A stretch of 64,000 nucleotides of DNA, taken from positions 170,900,719-170,964,718 of the forward strand of contig CM060964.1 in NCBI GenBank assembly GCA_030765045.1, given 5' to 3'. The DNA comes from Tenodera sinensis (Eukaryota; Arthropoda; Insecta; Mantodea; Mantidae). Below the pieces are notes generated by a model. It ran no database searches and was not told the DNA's origin. It worked only from the letters and a program-made list of their open reading frames with translations. Positions within the stretch are counted from its first letter, which is position 1. Each line of letters begins with the position of its first letter. This document shows positions 1 through 10,267 of this stretch, piece after piece. The translations under genes were made by a program, and so were the position numbers.

Positions 1-467
1 TCATCTGCAATATTTGCAGCCTCCAAGAAACTTCCTGAAATAGTTGAGTTTTACAACAAGACTAAATATGGAGTGGATGTGATTGATCAGATGGCACAAT
101 TGTTTTCCTTTCGTTTTGGTACCGCAGGTGGCCGATGCATGTTTTTTACAACATATTGGAACTAGCTGCCATCAACGCTTGGATAGTGCTTCGAGAAATA
201 AAAGTCAAGGAACTTTCACGCCGCAGGTTCATCTTTCAACTCGCTGAAGAGCTAAGAGAAGCCTACTTGGGAACTAGAAAACGTTGTATACAGACTAATC
301 CAACTGAAGAATATCCAACTCCTAATCGCCGACGACAATGTCAAATAGGTCATAACTGCAGACAGAACAAAGCAAGCAATTCCTGTCATATTTTCAAGAA
401 ACCAGCATGTGGAAAATGCACAGCAGAAGTTAGAAAAGTTCTTACGTGTGTAAAATGCAAAGCATAA
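1..467 (+). pseudogene. piggyBac-type transposase, C-terminal part
   Basis: Codes for the end of a DDE_Tnp_1_7 (piggyBac) cut-and-paste transposase; the N-terminal part lies outside the window. In frame 1 the first 40 or so codons read FYNKTKYGVDVIDQM, the hallmark segment around a family acidic residue. Near position 125-132 the frame moves by a one-base loss within the sequence expected to encode 'TRRWP', and the protein continues as MHVFYNILELAAINAW, another strongly conserved family motif. The last about 45 residues are rich in Cys and His (CQIGHNC, CHIF, CGKC, CVKC), matching the C-terminal cysteine-rich zinc domain that binds the element ends. It stops at 465-467. The frameshift makes it a pseudogene, though the rest is well kept. 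The downstream terminal repeat at 1027 belongs to the same element. Confidence 0.88.
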
Positions 468-1031
468 GTGAATGTTCATAACAATGAAAGGAACTTTCTG
501 TGTAAGTACTAACATAGTTGTCATACTGTAATAAGTTTACTAATATAAAGATGTGTGTTGAAATATTACTTGTTCTATTATACATAAAGTTGAGTTCTCA
601 TGTTCGTAATCACAAATATTCTTAGTTGTACTATTACACTATATTCAGCCTTTCTGAGAATTCGAGCTATTTTTTTTATTTGAGTAAACATACTGTTGAA
701 AGCCAGAGATAAATAAAGAAGACACGTTCAACGTACGGGTTTTTTTATATACTACTAAATTAAATATTTTTTCCTAACTCTCCATACCAAAAGTGTATTA
801 GACAAAAAAATTTAGTATAGGAAACTCGTATGTATGCCCTAGAAAGGTAATTCTCCAATAATTTATACATACACAGTGATAATATACTGAGCCTAGTTAC
901 CTAATAATAATAATAATATCAAAATGGTAAGAAATAAGTTGTAAAATGTACACCGAAAAGGCAAAAAACGGTCAAAAATGACCGCTACCGTAGTTAATGG
1001 TAGCTAGCGAGCGCTGGGGTTCTAGTGTTAA
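468..1031 (+). mobile_element. piggyBac 3' terminal region, inverted repeat and TTAA target
   Basis: AT-rich non-coding tail of the piggyBac element. The last bases before the TTAA at 1028-1031 read, on the minus strand, TTAA then CACTAGAACC, which resembles terminal inverted repeats of insect piggyBac-like elements and their obligatory TTAA target. About 50 bp inside the end (around 968-984) is a palindrome (GGTCAAAAATGACC) and next to it another (GCTACCGTAGTTAATGGTAGC). Such subterminal palindromes are common in this superfamily and are candidate transposase-binding sites. The left end of the element is outside the window. Confidence 0.75.
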
Positions 1032-1317
1032 ACTATCAATTAATTGTTCATTTGTTTTTTCATTAAAAGAAAATTTGAATGATAATGAAAGAAACGTTAT
1101 ATTAAAACAATTTATATAACAATTATATCCTTCATATTACAATTCGATTATTGTTGCACAGTAATTGTGCATTTAAATTGCAAGACCGGCATTCCGCCAC
1201 TGCTCTAAAGGCTACGGAGTGCTCGGTAGACTATTCCGGCATGCAACCGGTGCACTTGCAGGACCTGCTGTACACACTGTGCATTGAGATGGTGGCCGCT
1301 GCCATAGCACATCAATA
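1032..1317. other. Unannotated AT-rich spacer
   Basis: I see no gene or recognisable repeat here. A short GC-richer stretch around 1180-1300 might be a relic of another element, but nothing identifies it. Confidence 0.4.
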
Positions 1318-2199
1318 ACCAACAACATCATCAAACAAGTAAAGCAAATGATTCTGGGAAATGACCATATTACTATCAGAGAGGTTATAGATGATGTTAT
1401 ACCATTTGGCTAATGTCAAGTAATTGTTTCGTATGTTTTGTACTTGAAACATATGGCAACAAAGTTTGTTAAGAAATTGCTAAATTTCAACCAAAAATGA
1501 GGTCGAATGACATTGCTCAGAAATTGCTGAATGAAGTGAACAACAATCCACAGCTGCTTAAGAAGGTCATAATAGATGATGAAACATGGGTATATGGGTA
1601 TGAGATTGAAATCAAGGCCCAGTCATACCACTGGAAGCTTCCTGAAGAGTGAAGGCCAAAACAAATTCAACAAGTTTGATCAAATGTGAAGGTGTTCTTC
1701 TGTTTTCTCTGATTTCATTGGCGTAGTACATCAAAGTTCCTGCCATATGGTTGTGTGGTCAATAAGGAGTATTACCTCAAAGTTCTGTGCCTTTTGCATG
1801 AAACAATCCAATGGAAATGACCAGAATTGTGGCAAAACCACTCATGGAACTTACATCACAATAATGCTCTAGCTCGCACTTCACTGCTAATTCATGATTT
1901 TTTGGCATGAAACCTGCTGTTTCAGCCACCATATTCACTAGACCTAGCCTCTGCAACTTCTTTCTATTCCTGAGGCTGAGGAGAAACATGAAAGCACAAC
2001 ATTTTGTTGCCATTGATGAGATGAGAGCAGAAGCCCATACCGAAAAGTGAGTTCCAGAGTGGTTCCAAGATTGGACATATTACTGGTGCAAGTGTATTAT
2101 ATCCAGTGGTTATTACTTTGAAGGGGACAAACTTGATGAATAAAGATTATTTAAGAAAAACAAGAATTGCTATTACTTTTTTATCACACCTTGTATACC
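1318..2199 (+). pseudogene. mariner-like transposase, multiply broken
   Basis: Degenerate Tc1/mariner superfamily transposase (irritans/mariner style). Recognisable blocks in order: LLNEVNNNPQLLKKVI then DDETWVYGYE (about 1525-1615), WKLPEE..RPK, SNVKV, VNKEYYLKVL (1755-1785), LHHNNA (about 1855; mariners normally have HHDNA, so the second catalytic Asp is Asn), HDFLA, a decayed PYSPDLAP block, and near the 3' end a match to the usual IT..GDYFEGD tail. Several in-frame stops and frameshifts separate the blocks. The stretch after the last block (about 2150-2199) resembles a mariner 3' terminal repeat, but I could not pair it with a 5' copy, so the left boundary is approximate. Confidence 0.8.
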
Positions 2200-2850
2200 A
2201 GTGTTTGGGCAGTAAATAAGGCTGATGCATGCAGTGGCAGGAGTTTGAGAGATGTTGGCTGTCATACTGCTGCATTGAGTTTAGTGAGTAGAAGAAGAAG
2301 AAGGAGAATAATCAATTATGCCACCAACACAGGTTATGGACAAAGGGAATCAGCATATTATTTGTGTCCAAATTGGTAACTCTCATTTGAGATCAAGACG
2401 TACATTTCAAGAATGTTTGTTCTCAGTTTTAGAAAACATAATGGGGGAATATGAGGATGTCACCTTCATTTTGCACATTGAATTGTGCACAGCCCAATTA
2501 CAAATTTAGCAGAATTATGTATCTTAATAGCATTGTACTGCTCTCCAGCAGGGAGTTATTAATTACCTCATAGGTTAAAGAGACTGCTGATTTCTCAACA
2601 CCAAGCATGAGGACAAAATAAATAAGCTCATTGATCTTATGGATACATGTAATACTTCCACTAGAGTAAGCAGCATTTTATAATCATAACTAATTGATAG
2701 CACATTTGTGATACAAGCAGACCAAACTCATCAGTAATATCTACAGTGGTTAATGAAGTATTGAATAATGGATACCACTGATGCCACCACATTCTAATTG
2801 TTGTTATTATCATCATTGTCATTATGAGACTTCACTGGTTGTTAAATTCG
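2200..2850. other. Unannotated AT-rich sequence
   Basis: No gene or repeat that I recognise. Short open stretches here have no family resemblance and look like chance. Confidence 0.4.
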
Positions 2851-2926
2851 CTGTTTTTATCTTTTGACTTCTGGCCCTAATGACCTAGTTGTCGACGAGC
2901 CCTTAAACCTTATACACTCACTCACA
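2851..2926 (+). mobile_element. Solitary 3' tail of the RNase H LINE family
   Basis: About 75 bp match only the extreme 3' end of the LINE found in copies A-E: a T-rich run, the GGCCCTAATGACCTAG core, a GTCGAC, the GAGCCCTTAAAC arm (one change from GGGCCC) and a short ACTC repeat tail. Nothing else of the LINE lies upstream, so this is an extremely 5'-truncated insertion. No convincing target duplication could be seen. Confidence 0.75.
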
Positions 2927-3297
2927 TTATTGTTGTTGTTGTTGTGGTTGTTGTCATTGTCATCAATGAGCCTTAAATATTAAAAATAGAAGCACTATTA
3001 ACAGTGAATTGTTCATGTTTGAGTTAGATTTTTTGCTTCACTTGACTCACTTTTTTACTTACCTTCAACAATATGCCTGTCATAAACTGGTGCAATAATA
3101 GATACAACAGGGATACTTTTATCATTTTCATATTAACATCGCAAATTCCTTACAAAACCGAAGTATGCTTGACCTCGAAACCTTTGCCTAACACACAGAA
3201 CAGCAAACCAACATTTATGTTCAACAGATTCACCCCTCACCAAAGTAAATCCAGTTTGTATATTTAAATTGGTCTCAATATTCAGGGAATTTAACAT
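2927..3297. other. Unannotated AT-rich sequence
   Basis: Contains GTT/ATT-type simple-sequence runs near 2930-2960, adjacent to the LINE tail. No gene was seen. Confidence 0.4.
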
Positions 3298-3309
3298 GGA
3301 AATATGGGT

Positions 3310-3555
3310 TGATGTTGTTGTTGTGTTTAACGCCTGCTTTTACTACTACGGCACCGCAGGCGGTGGCACTGATGATACATGGAATGAAGATGGAGCACCA
3401 GTGGAATGAGATGACGGGGGAAACCGGAGCACCCGGAGAAAACCCGCCCTGACGCCGCTTTGTCCACCACGAATACCACATGTGGGTCCCTGGGATCGAA
3501 CCCGGGCTGCCTAGGTGGTAAGCGAGCGCGCTAACCGCTCGGCCATGGCGCCGCC
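3310..3555 (-). mobile_element. tRNA-derived SINE (about 246 bp) with TSD
   Basis: On the minus strand the 5' end reads like a tRNA: box A TGGCCGAGCGGTTAGCGCG and box B GGGTTCGATCCC at the usual spacing, followed by a GC-rich body and a tail GTTAAACACAACAACAAC. The element is flanked by a perfect 12-bp target duplication, GGAAATATGGGT, at 3298-3309 and 3556-3567. The crisp TSD and clean promoter boxes indicate fairly recent LINE-mediated insertion. The GTTAAAC end recalls the tail of the LINE family in this window. Confidence 0.92.
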
Positions 3556-3567
3556 GGAAATATGGGT

Positions 3568-4858
3568 CTTAATCATACAGAATGTATGCTCAAATCAATT
3601 TCAACCTCCCATGGAAACATAATTGTTGCTTTGTTCACACAAGAAGCAATGTAACGTAGACTTTTGTACCAAAATAAGTTAACTTTTAGAGGGAATTTTC
3701 TTACCAGAACATTAATCAAAAACAAAAAGAAATAAAAAATGCTGACGATTAATGAGTCAAACAGTTGAATAATGGATAATCATAGTCCTACTACTGTATT
3801 TAGGTTGGCTCTGCATTCATGTTTTGTGACAGTATTAATTGTTGGTTAACAAGTATTCAAAACAGGTGCAGAAGTCTTGGGTGTCATTATTGGGAGTTAT
3901 TGTAGCATGGGGAGGTCTGGACTACAGGTAACTCCAAGAGCATTGTCTCAGCAAGAAATGCTAGTAGTAAACAAGTATTTGTATAGAGCAGACACTTTGA
4001 CCGTGGTTAGGTACCAACAATAACATTGTGAACCAATTGTGTGCACAAGTGTAACAAGTATGTGTAAAGTTTGTAGTTTATGTGTAATACAGATTTTTTT
4101 TGTGATTGCCCGACTATGTATACATAATAATTTCTATGACATGCCGCTTTTAGCACCAGAACAATTTCATAATTCCTAACTTCCTTTCCCACCACTACCT
4201 GACAAGAGATACATGGTCAACTGCTGAGCATTTTCATAGTCTAGGCAAAGCCAACCCACAACTTATGCCTAATATACTCATAATAAGTAAGGTCCCATCG
4301 TTAAGTACCAACAAAGTTAAGCGCAGTGTATAAATCAGGCCACAAACCGCCGCAGTTTCTAGTCTTGGAAGTTACTGATAACTTCCTTATTTGTTATACT
4401 TAACAAAAAATCTCAAGTTACAATCATGTGTTTTGACACATTTGCAAAAACTTCTTTCATGTGAAACAATCTGTGAACTTATTTTGTTTGATCAGAATAA
4501 GATTTTAGATCTCAGCTCATTTACAGTACCTACCTCCCTCACTCATTTTATCAGAAATATACCTCCAAGATAATGACAGTTACTTATTTTTTGTGTGATG
4601 GTAGAGCTAACTTCATTTTGAATTTTTCCCTGCCACAAAGCTTTTCAGGAAAAAAAGAAAATTTGTTTTAGTTTTGTTTGTATTTTATTACTTTCATAAA
4701 TAAATAATAATTATCATCTAAAGGTTACTTAAACCCGGGACATAAAGTACTTACGATTATGTCACCCTTGGGGTATTTATCTCTGATGTGAGATTCCTGT
4801 GTGGTCTACTGGGAAAGTATGAATTGGTTGGGGAATTTAATGTCATACTGGCAAGTTG
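3568..4858. other. Unannotated AT-rich sequence
   Basis: About 1.3 kb with no recognisable gene, RNA or repeat. Open stretches are short and have no family features. Confidence 0.4.
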
Positions 4859-4930
4859 GCCATGGTAGCTTAGTGGTTAGAGCAGCCGCTCGATAAGCAG
4901 AAGATCCGTGGTTCAAATCTCTGCTATGAC
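4859..4930 (+). tRNA. tRNA-like sequence, degenerate (pseudo-tRNA or SINE head)
   Basis: Exactly 72 nt fit a cloverleaf: acceptor arms GCCATGG/CTATGAC pair at 6 of 7 positions (one G-T), the D-arm GCTT/GAGC pairs fully with AGTGGTTA in the loop, and box B-like TGGTTCAAATC is present. The anticodon loop TCGATAA would give GAT (Ile), but position 33 is C rather than T, the anticodon stem pairs at only 3 of 5, and the T-stem is weak. A functional tRNA is therefore unlikely; a pseudo-tRNA or the head of a tRNA-derived SINE fits better. I saw no clear SINE tail or TSD downstream. Confidence 0.55.
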
Positions 4931-5399
4931 ATTGAATTTTTCAGTCCTGATTCCACCTCTTCAATAGAAGGATTTTAGTAGAAATACATGCTTTGAGGCC
5001 CATTGAATCCAAAACAACACTTAGAAAAGGGTATGTGCATTTGTATGCGTTTGCATGCATGTAACTCAGAAAAGTAAAGTTGAATAAATACCAAACTTTG
5101 TAAGTTCAGTATCTGCTAAAGATGACAGACAAGGATTTTTAAGAAATCTCTCTACCCCAACTACTCTTCACATGGAACATTTTTTGATATTTTTGATTTT
5201 CCCAAAAGTGGCTCAAATAATTTTGATTAAATTGACCATATATTCAAGATATTTGCATTACAAATAAAGTGCATATATTGAATTTTCTGGGAATAGCCTG
5301 TGAAGTGCTCTTCATACGGAAGAAAGTTTATAAGACCATTTGTAACTTGCATATGTTAAGCAACAGATAAAAACATACTACACAAAGAACGTGCATCTC
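4931..5399. other. Unannotated AT-rich sequence
   Basis: May include the body of a SINE headed by the tRNA-like sequence, but I cannot show it. No coding potential seen. Confidence 0.35.
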
Positions 5400-5448
5400 T
5401 TTAAGAAACTCCCCCAGGGGGGACCTACTATGGTAGGTCCGGGTTGGC

Positions 5449-6517
5449 CCCTTCTACATTAAACGGGAAGTTGACCGAATCTGTGGCCCTTTGAAAAATG
5501 CGACCAGAGTATGGGACGGTACGCTCTTGATTACTGCAGACCAATCACAGAAATTGCTGAAAGCGAGTTTGTTGGGCTCCTACCCTATCCGGGTAGTCCC
5601 CCACAAAACACTGAATACTTGCAGAGGAATCGTCACCACTTCCAGTCTTGATGATCTGTCCAACGGAGAGGTAGTCACCTGCCTTTCAGATCAACGGGTT
5701 TGTCAGGCGTACCGCCTCACTCGAAAACAGGATGGGAAAGTGATCGATTTACGCACGGTTTTTCTGACATTTAAGGGTACTCAGTTACCAAAGTACATCT
5801 TCTGCGGCTACGAGCGTGCCGCAGTTCGGCAGTATGTACCGAACCCTATGCGCTGTTTTCAGTGTCAGAAGTTCGGTCACACTAAGCCTTCGTGCACCCA
5901 TCCTGCAATTTGTGAGCGTTGTGGACTACCATACCATGAGGGCACGGCTTGCAGCCGTGACCCTTACTGCGTTAACTGTGGAGGGAGTCATCCATCCAGC
6001 TCGCGACAGTGTCAGAAGTTTCTCGAGGAAAAGTATCCAGGAGCTGCGCGTGAAAGAACGCCCGACGTTTATTGAAGCGCGTCGTTGCTTTCAACAACTG
6101 CAACCTGCTACCACCACAGGTTTTGCATCCGCTGTCCGTCGCCCTCCTGTGAACACTGTTGCTATACAGCATGTACCCGTCGCAGATGCTTTGACACAAA
6201 CCGATTTACCGGCGAGCACCTCTCCACCGCCTCGCGACACAACTACACCAGCAACTACATCTTCCGCAGTGCCGACACACGCTCACCAGCTGACCACAAG
6301 TAGAGGCCACACCTTTTTGCCTGTTCCCACAAATCGTTCGCGACCTAAATATCGGGCGAGTAGTCGTACCTCCAGGAAGTCCCGCTCCCGCTCCGCGAGC
6401 CGTCGGGGATCTTCTGACTCCCGAAGTTCCAAGGAGTCGCCTGAGGAAGGTGAAAAGCCCTTCATCGGTCTCAAGTGCGCCAAGGTTAAGATCAAAAAGA
6501 TAAAGACCATGCCTTAA
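5449..6517 (+). pseudogene. LINE copy A ORF1 (Gag-like, CCHC zinc knuckles), frameshifted
   Basis: RNA-binding nucleocapsid-like protein of the LINE. It opens inside the protein at FYIKREVDRICGPLKNATRV, passes through an RRM-like region (LRTVFLTFKGTQLPKYIFCGYERAAV) and three zinc knuckles: CFQCQKFGHTKPSC and CERCGLPYHEGTAC (both CX2CX4HX4C), then CVNCGGSHPSSSRQC (CX2CX3HX6C). A frameshift near 6030 diverts it to a stop at 6075. The correct frame continues as SIQELRVKERPTFIEARR into a Ser/Arg-rich C-terminus (RSRSASRRGSS) and Lys-rich end, stopping at 6515-6517. The start codon is lost with the internal deletion. In intact elements this protein packages the LINE RNA. Confidence 0.88.
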
Positions 6518-6527
6518 CCTTTTTATT

Positions 6528-9500
6528 ATGGAAATAATTCAGTGGAATGTTAATGGGTTCTGGGCCCGTGCTCCGGACATACAACATTTAGTTTCGCACC
6601 TTTCGCCTTCAATCGTCTGTCTATAAGAAACCCATTTGAAGCCTAACCATGCCTTACATCTTCGTGGTTTGTCGGCATTTAGACATGACTCTGCAGGTGA
6701 TCGACGAGCAAGCGGTGGTGTTGCTACTCTGGTGGTGCATACCATCTCTGCCACAAGCATCCCGCTTAACACGCCGCTGCAAGCTGTAGCAGTGCGTGTC
6801 CAGTTGCAGGACCTGAGTCTGTCTATTTGCAATGTCTATCTGCCACCGATCAGTGTCATACACGAGAACGACCTTCGGGCTCTTTTGGCTCAGATTCGGC
6901 CACCGCTTATCTTCCTTGGTTATCTGAATGCCAAACACACTTTATGGGGCTCCGACACTGACGATGCTCGTGGGTGCCTTGTAGCAGACGTTTGCGATAT
7001 GTCCGGCCTCCTTTTGCTGAGCACTGGTGCCCCTACCTTTTTGTCATCTGCCTATGGTACCTACTCCGCCTTAGACGTTAGCTTCTGTAGCCCGTCACTG
7101 GTACCACATATTGAATGGTCGGTGCTGTCCGACCTCTTCGGCAGTGATCATTTTCCCATTAACATTCACATATCTGGTTTCCATCGTATTCCAACACGAT
7201 ATCCTCACTGGATTATTTCCAAGGCTGACTGGGAGAAATTTCGTTCTCTAATTCATCTCCGCAACGATGTCTTCCATACCATCGATGAATTGGTGGAGTA
7301 TTTTACATGTTCTGTCCTGCTTGCAGCAAATTCCAGCATTCCTCGCGGTTCTACTACACCTCGTCATGTTCCTGTACCTTGGTGGTCCGAGGAATGTCGT
7401 TTGGCTGTTAAAGCCCGCAAACGGGCTGTGCGATTTTTCAGTGCACGTCCTACGGAAGAGAACTTTATTGCCTTTAAGCGTGTGCGTGCCCGGGCGCGTT
7501 TTGTACTTCGCAGTGCAAACCGCACATCCTGGGTAACTTACGTCTCTTCCCTCTCTCGACGTACTGCAACACAGAGTATGGACTGCGGTTCGGCGCATGT
7601 ACGGCAAGTGTCGCCGGACGATTATTCCCGGTCTTGCCGTACAGGACTGTTATTACACCAACGAGAAGGCTATCGCCGATGCCCTTGCCGATTCCTTCTC
7701 TGCTGCCAGCCAAACCCAAAGTTACGATAGGTCGTTTTTAGCTATCAAGGAATTTGCGGAGCGGACAGTTCTTAATTTTAACAGCGACGGTAGTGAACCA
7801 TACAACACGCCTTTTACACGCCTCGTAGCATAGCAGAGATGATGCACTCCTTGTCTTTCGCGTACGATTCTTCTCCCGGTCCTGATGACATCCACTGATA
7901 AATGCTGCTTCATCTTCCACCTCAAGCTCTTTCCTTCCTGCTGAGCATCTACAACCGAATCTGGCTTCAGCGGGTTTACCCGTCTTCCTGGCGCGAGGGT
8001 TTTGTTATCCCTATCTCTCGGCCCGGAAAAGACCGGGCATTTGCCTCTAGCTACCGCCCTATTTGCCTAACGAGTGTCGTTTGCAAGACCCTCGAACGTA
8101 TGACCAACACTCGCTTAGTGTGGTGGCTAGAGACGAATAACCTGCTGAGTAATGTCCAGTGCGGTTTTCGTCGTCATCGCTCCAGTGTCGACAATCTGAC
8201 AGGCATGGAGGCCTACATACAGAATGCATTTCTCTTGAAGCAGCATTTCTGTTGATCTGGAGAAGGCCTACGATACTACATGGCGCTATGGCATCCTCCA
8301 TGCTTTGCACGGTCATGGTTTACGCGGTAATTTATCGTTTTTTAGTTTTAACTTTTTACTAATTCGCCGTTTTCGTGTCCGCATAGGCAACACGCTCTCC
8401 CAAGAGAAGGTTCAGGAGAATGGTGTACCCGAGGGGTCGATTCTCAGTGTTACGCTTTTCGCCGTTGCCATTAATGGCACCACTTGTGCTGTTCGTATAG
8501 GAATCCTGATGTCGTTGTATGTTGACGACTTTGCAATATACTATCGCTGTTATAGTATGAAGCACATCGAGTGTCAAGGGCCCTAATGACCTAGTTGTCG
8601 ACGGGCCCTTAAACAAAACTCACCCACTCGAGCGTCAACTGCAGATGACCATAACATCCATCGCCGAGTGGGCTTCTCGCACCGGCTTTCAGTTTTCCCC
8701 TACGAACACAGTGTCTCCACTTTCACCGACTCCGTGGTGTACACCCTCCTCATGATCTTTATTTGCGTGGCACACGTCTTCCATTTGTTCCGCACCTGAA
8801 GTTCTTGGGCCTACACCTCGACAGCAAACTCGCATGGGAGCACCATATTCGTCATCTTCGTGCTTCCTGTGGTCGTGCGCTTCGGGTACTCAGGGTTTTA
8901 TCTGGGGCATCTTGGGGTGGCGACTGCACGGTAATGCTGAGGTTGTATCGCTCACAGGTCCGGTCCAAATTGGACTACGGCTGTTTTATCTATGGCTCCG
9001 CATCCGCCTCTAAACTCCGCCTTTTAGACACAATTCGTCACACTGGTATCCGTCTCGCTACTGGGGCTTTCCGCACCACCAGAGTGGATTGTCTGTATGC
9101 TGATTCTAGCGAACCTCCACTGTCTGTTCGACGCTCGCTGTTACTTTGTTCTTACGTGACAAGGTTGGTCGCTCATCCAGGTCATCCTTCTTTTTCACCT
9201 GTATTGCGTCCAGACCGCGCGCACCGTTATATGCGGAATAAAACAATCTCCCGTCCAAGTGGCATCAGGTTTTGAGAACTGCTTGTTGCAAGCAAACTCT
9301 GACTTCCAGTTGTAGAACAGCATTCACTTGGCCACTGTCCTCCCTGGCAACTCCAGCGTGCACGTTTTGACCTGGAGCTGTCAGGCTGTGCAAAGATAGC
9401 TACCCCCTCATCAGTGTTTCGTCAACTCTTCACCGCAGTTCTGTGCCGATACCGGACTTATACTCCGGTATTCACCGACGGCTCTCAGTTGGGTAGTACG

Positions 9501-10267
9501 ATGGGTTCGGCATTTATATACAACAGTGACGTTCACACATACTGCCTTCCAGAAGCCAGTTCAGTTTTTACCGCTGAGCTGTTTGCAATCTTTTATTTCT
9601 TACTTTTTATCTCCCGGTCAGTTCCTGGACCTTTTATTGTATGTTCAGACTCCTTGAGCGCTCTTCAGGCGCTGCAACAATTTGTTGGCAACTCGGTATT
9701 ATAAAAATACAGACACTTTTATCTCAATTGTTATCTCATGGATACCAGTTCGTTTTTACCGGGTGCCCAGGCCATGTGGGTATTCCCGGCAACAATGTGG
9801 TGGATGCAGCTGCCAAGTCTGCATGTCGCCTGCCGGAGTATTCCACACATACGTTCCCTTATATGGACGTTCAGAAAAACTTCCGTCGTCATCTATATGC
9901 CATTTGGCAGGAGTCTTGGGAAGCGTTAGCTGGCACTCAGTTACAGACAATCAAGAACACGGTACAACCCTGGCAAACACCTTGCAGGGATTCCAGGTGT
10001 GAGGAGGTGATTTTAACCCGCCTGAGGATAGGTCACACTTGAGCCACACATGCACACCTTTTGCACGGTGATCCGGAGCCTGTCTGTGCGACGTGCATGA
10101 TCCCACTTCCCGTTGTACATATCCTCCTTGATTGTGTGCCTTACGCTCGTGAGCGCCAGTTTTATGGCCTGGGTCTTACTCTGCACTCTGTTTTAGGCAA
10201 TGACCCAGTAGCTGTAGCTGCAGTACTGCAGTTTGTTGCCAAGATTACTTTTAGTAAGCAAGTGTAA
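6528..10267 (+). pseudogene. LINE copy A ORF2 (EN-RT-RNase H polyprotein), heavily damaged
   Basis: ORF2 begins at ATG 6528, 10 bp after the ORF1 stop, with MEIIQWNVNG, the APE-endonuclease start. Damage in order: TAA at 6624 in place of the Gln of CLQET; a frameshift near 7570-7600; further stops near 7730-7833; a deletion of about 11 bp near 8250 just before DLEKAYDTTWR; the 51-bp tail insertion at 8578-8628; and later frameshifts in the thumb and RNase H. Recognisable blocks remain: SDLFGSDHFPI (EN), RPGKDRAFASSYRPICL and SLYVDDFAIYY (RT), FTDGSQLGS and TAELFAIFY (RNase H), GHVGIPGN, and a C-terminal C..C..H..C zinc motif (CATCMIPLPVVHILLDC). It ends KQV-stop at 10265-10267. Confidence 0.9.
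8578..8628 (+). mobile_element. 51-bp insertion consisting only of the LINE 3' tail
   Basis: Inside copy A ORF2, between the codons matching 'EHIER' and 'QLQLT' of other copies, lie 51 bp made of the family's terminal hairpin (GGGCCC, TAATGACCTAGTTGTCGAC, GGGCCC, TTAAAC) plus ACTCACCCACT. The flanks are a 10-bp duplication, CGAGTGTCAA (8568-8577) and CGAGCGTCAA (8629-8638), with one mismatch. Copies B and C have no such insert. This is an extreme 5'-truncated retrotransposition event into an older copy of the same family. Confidence 0.85.

Noticed and set aside
252..524. Minus-strand 90-codon frame opposite the piggyBac C-terminus
   Set aside because: Antisense shadow of the Cys-rich transposase end, with no family features.
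4859..4930. Functional tRNA-Ile(GAU)
   Set aside because: C at position 33, only 3 of 5 anticodon-stem pairs, and a weak T-stem.
5410..5470. Spliced LINE RNA as the cause of the copy A deletion
   Set aside because: The missing segment, judged against copy B, does not begin with GT/GC or end with AG at the junction.
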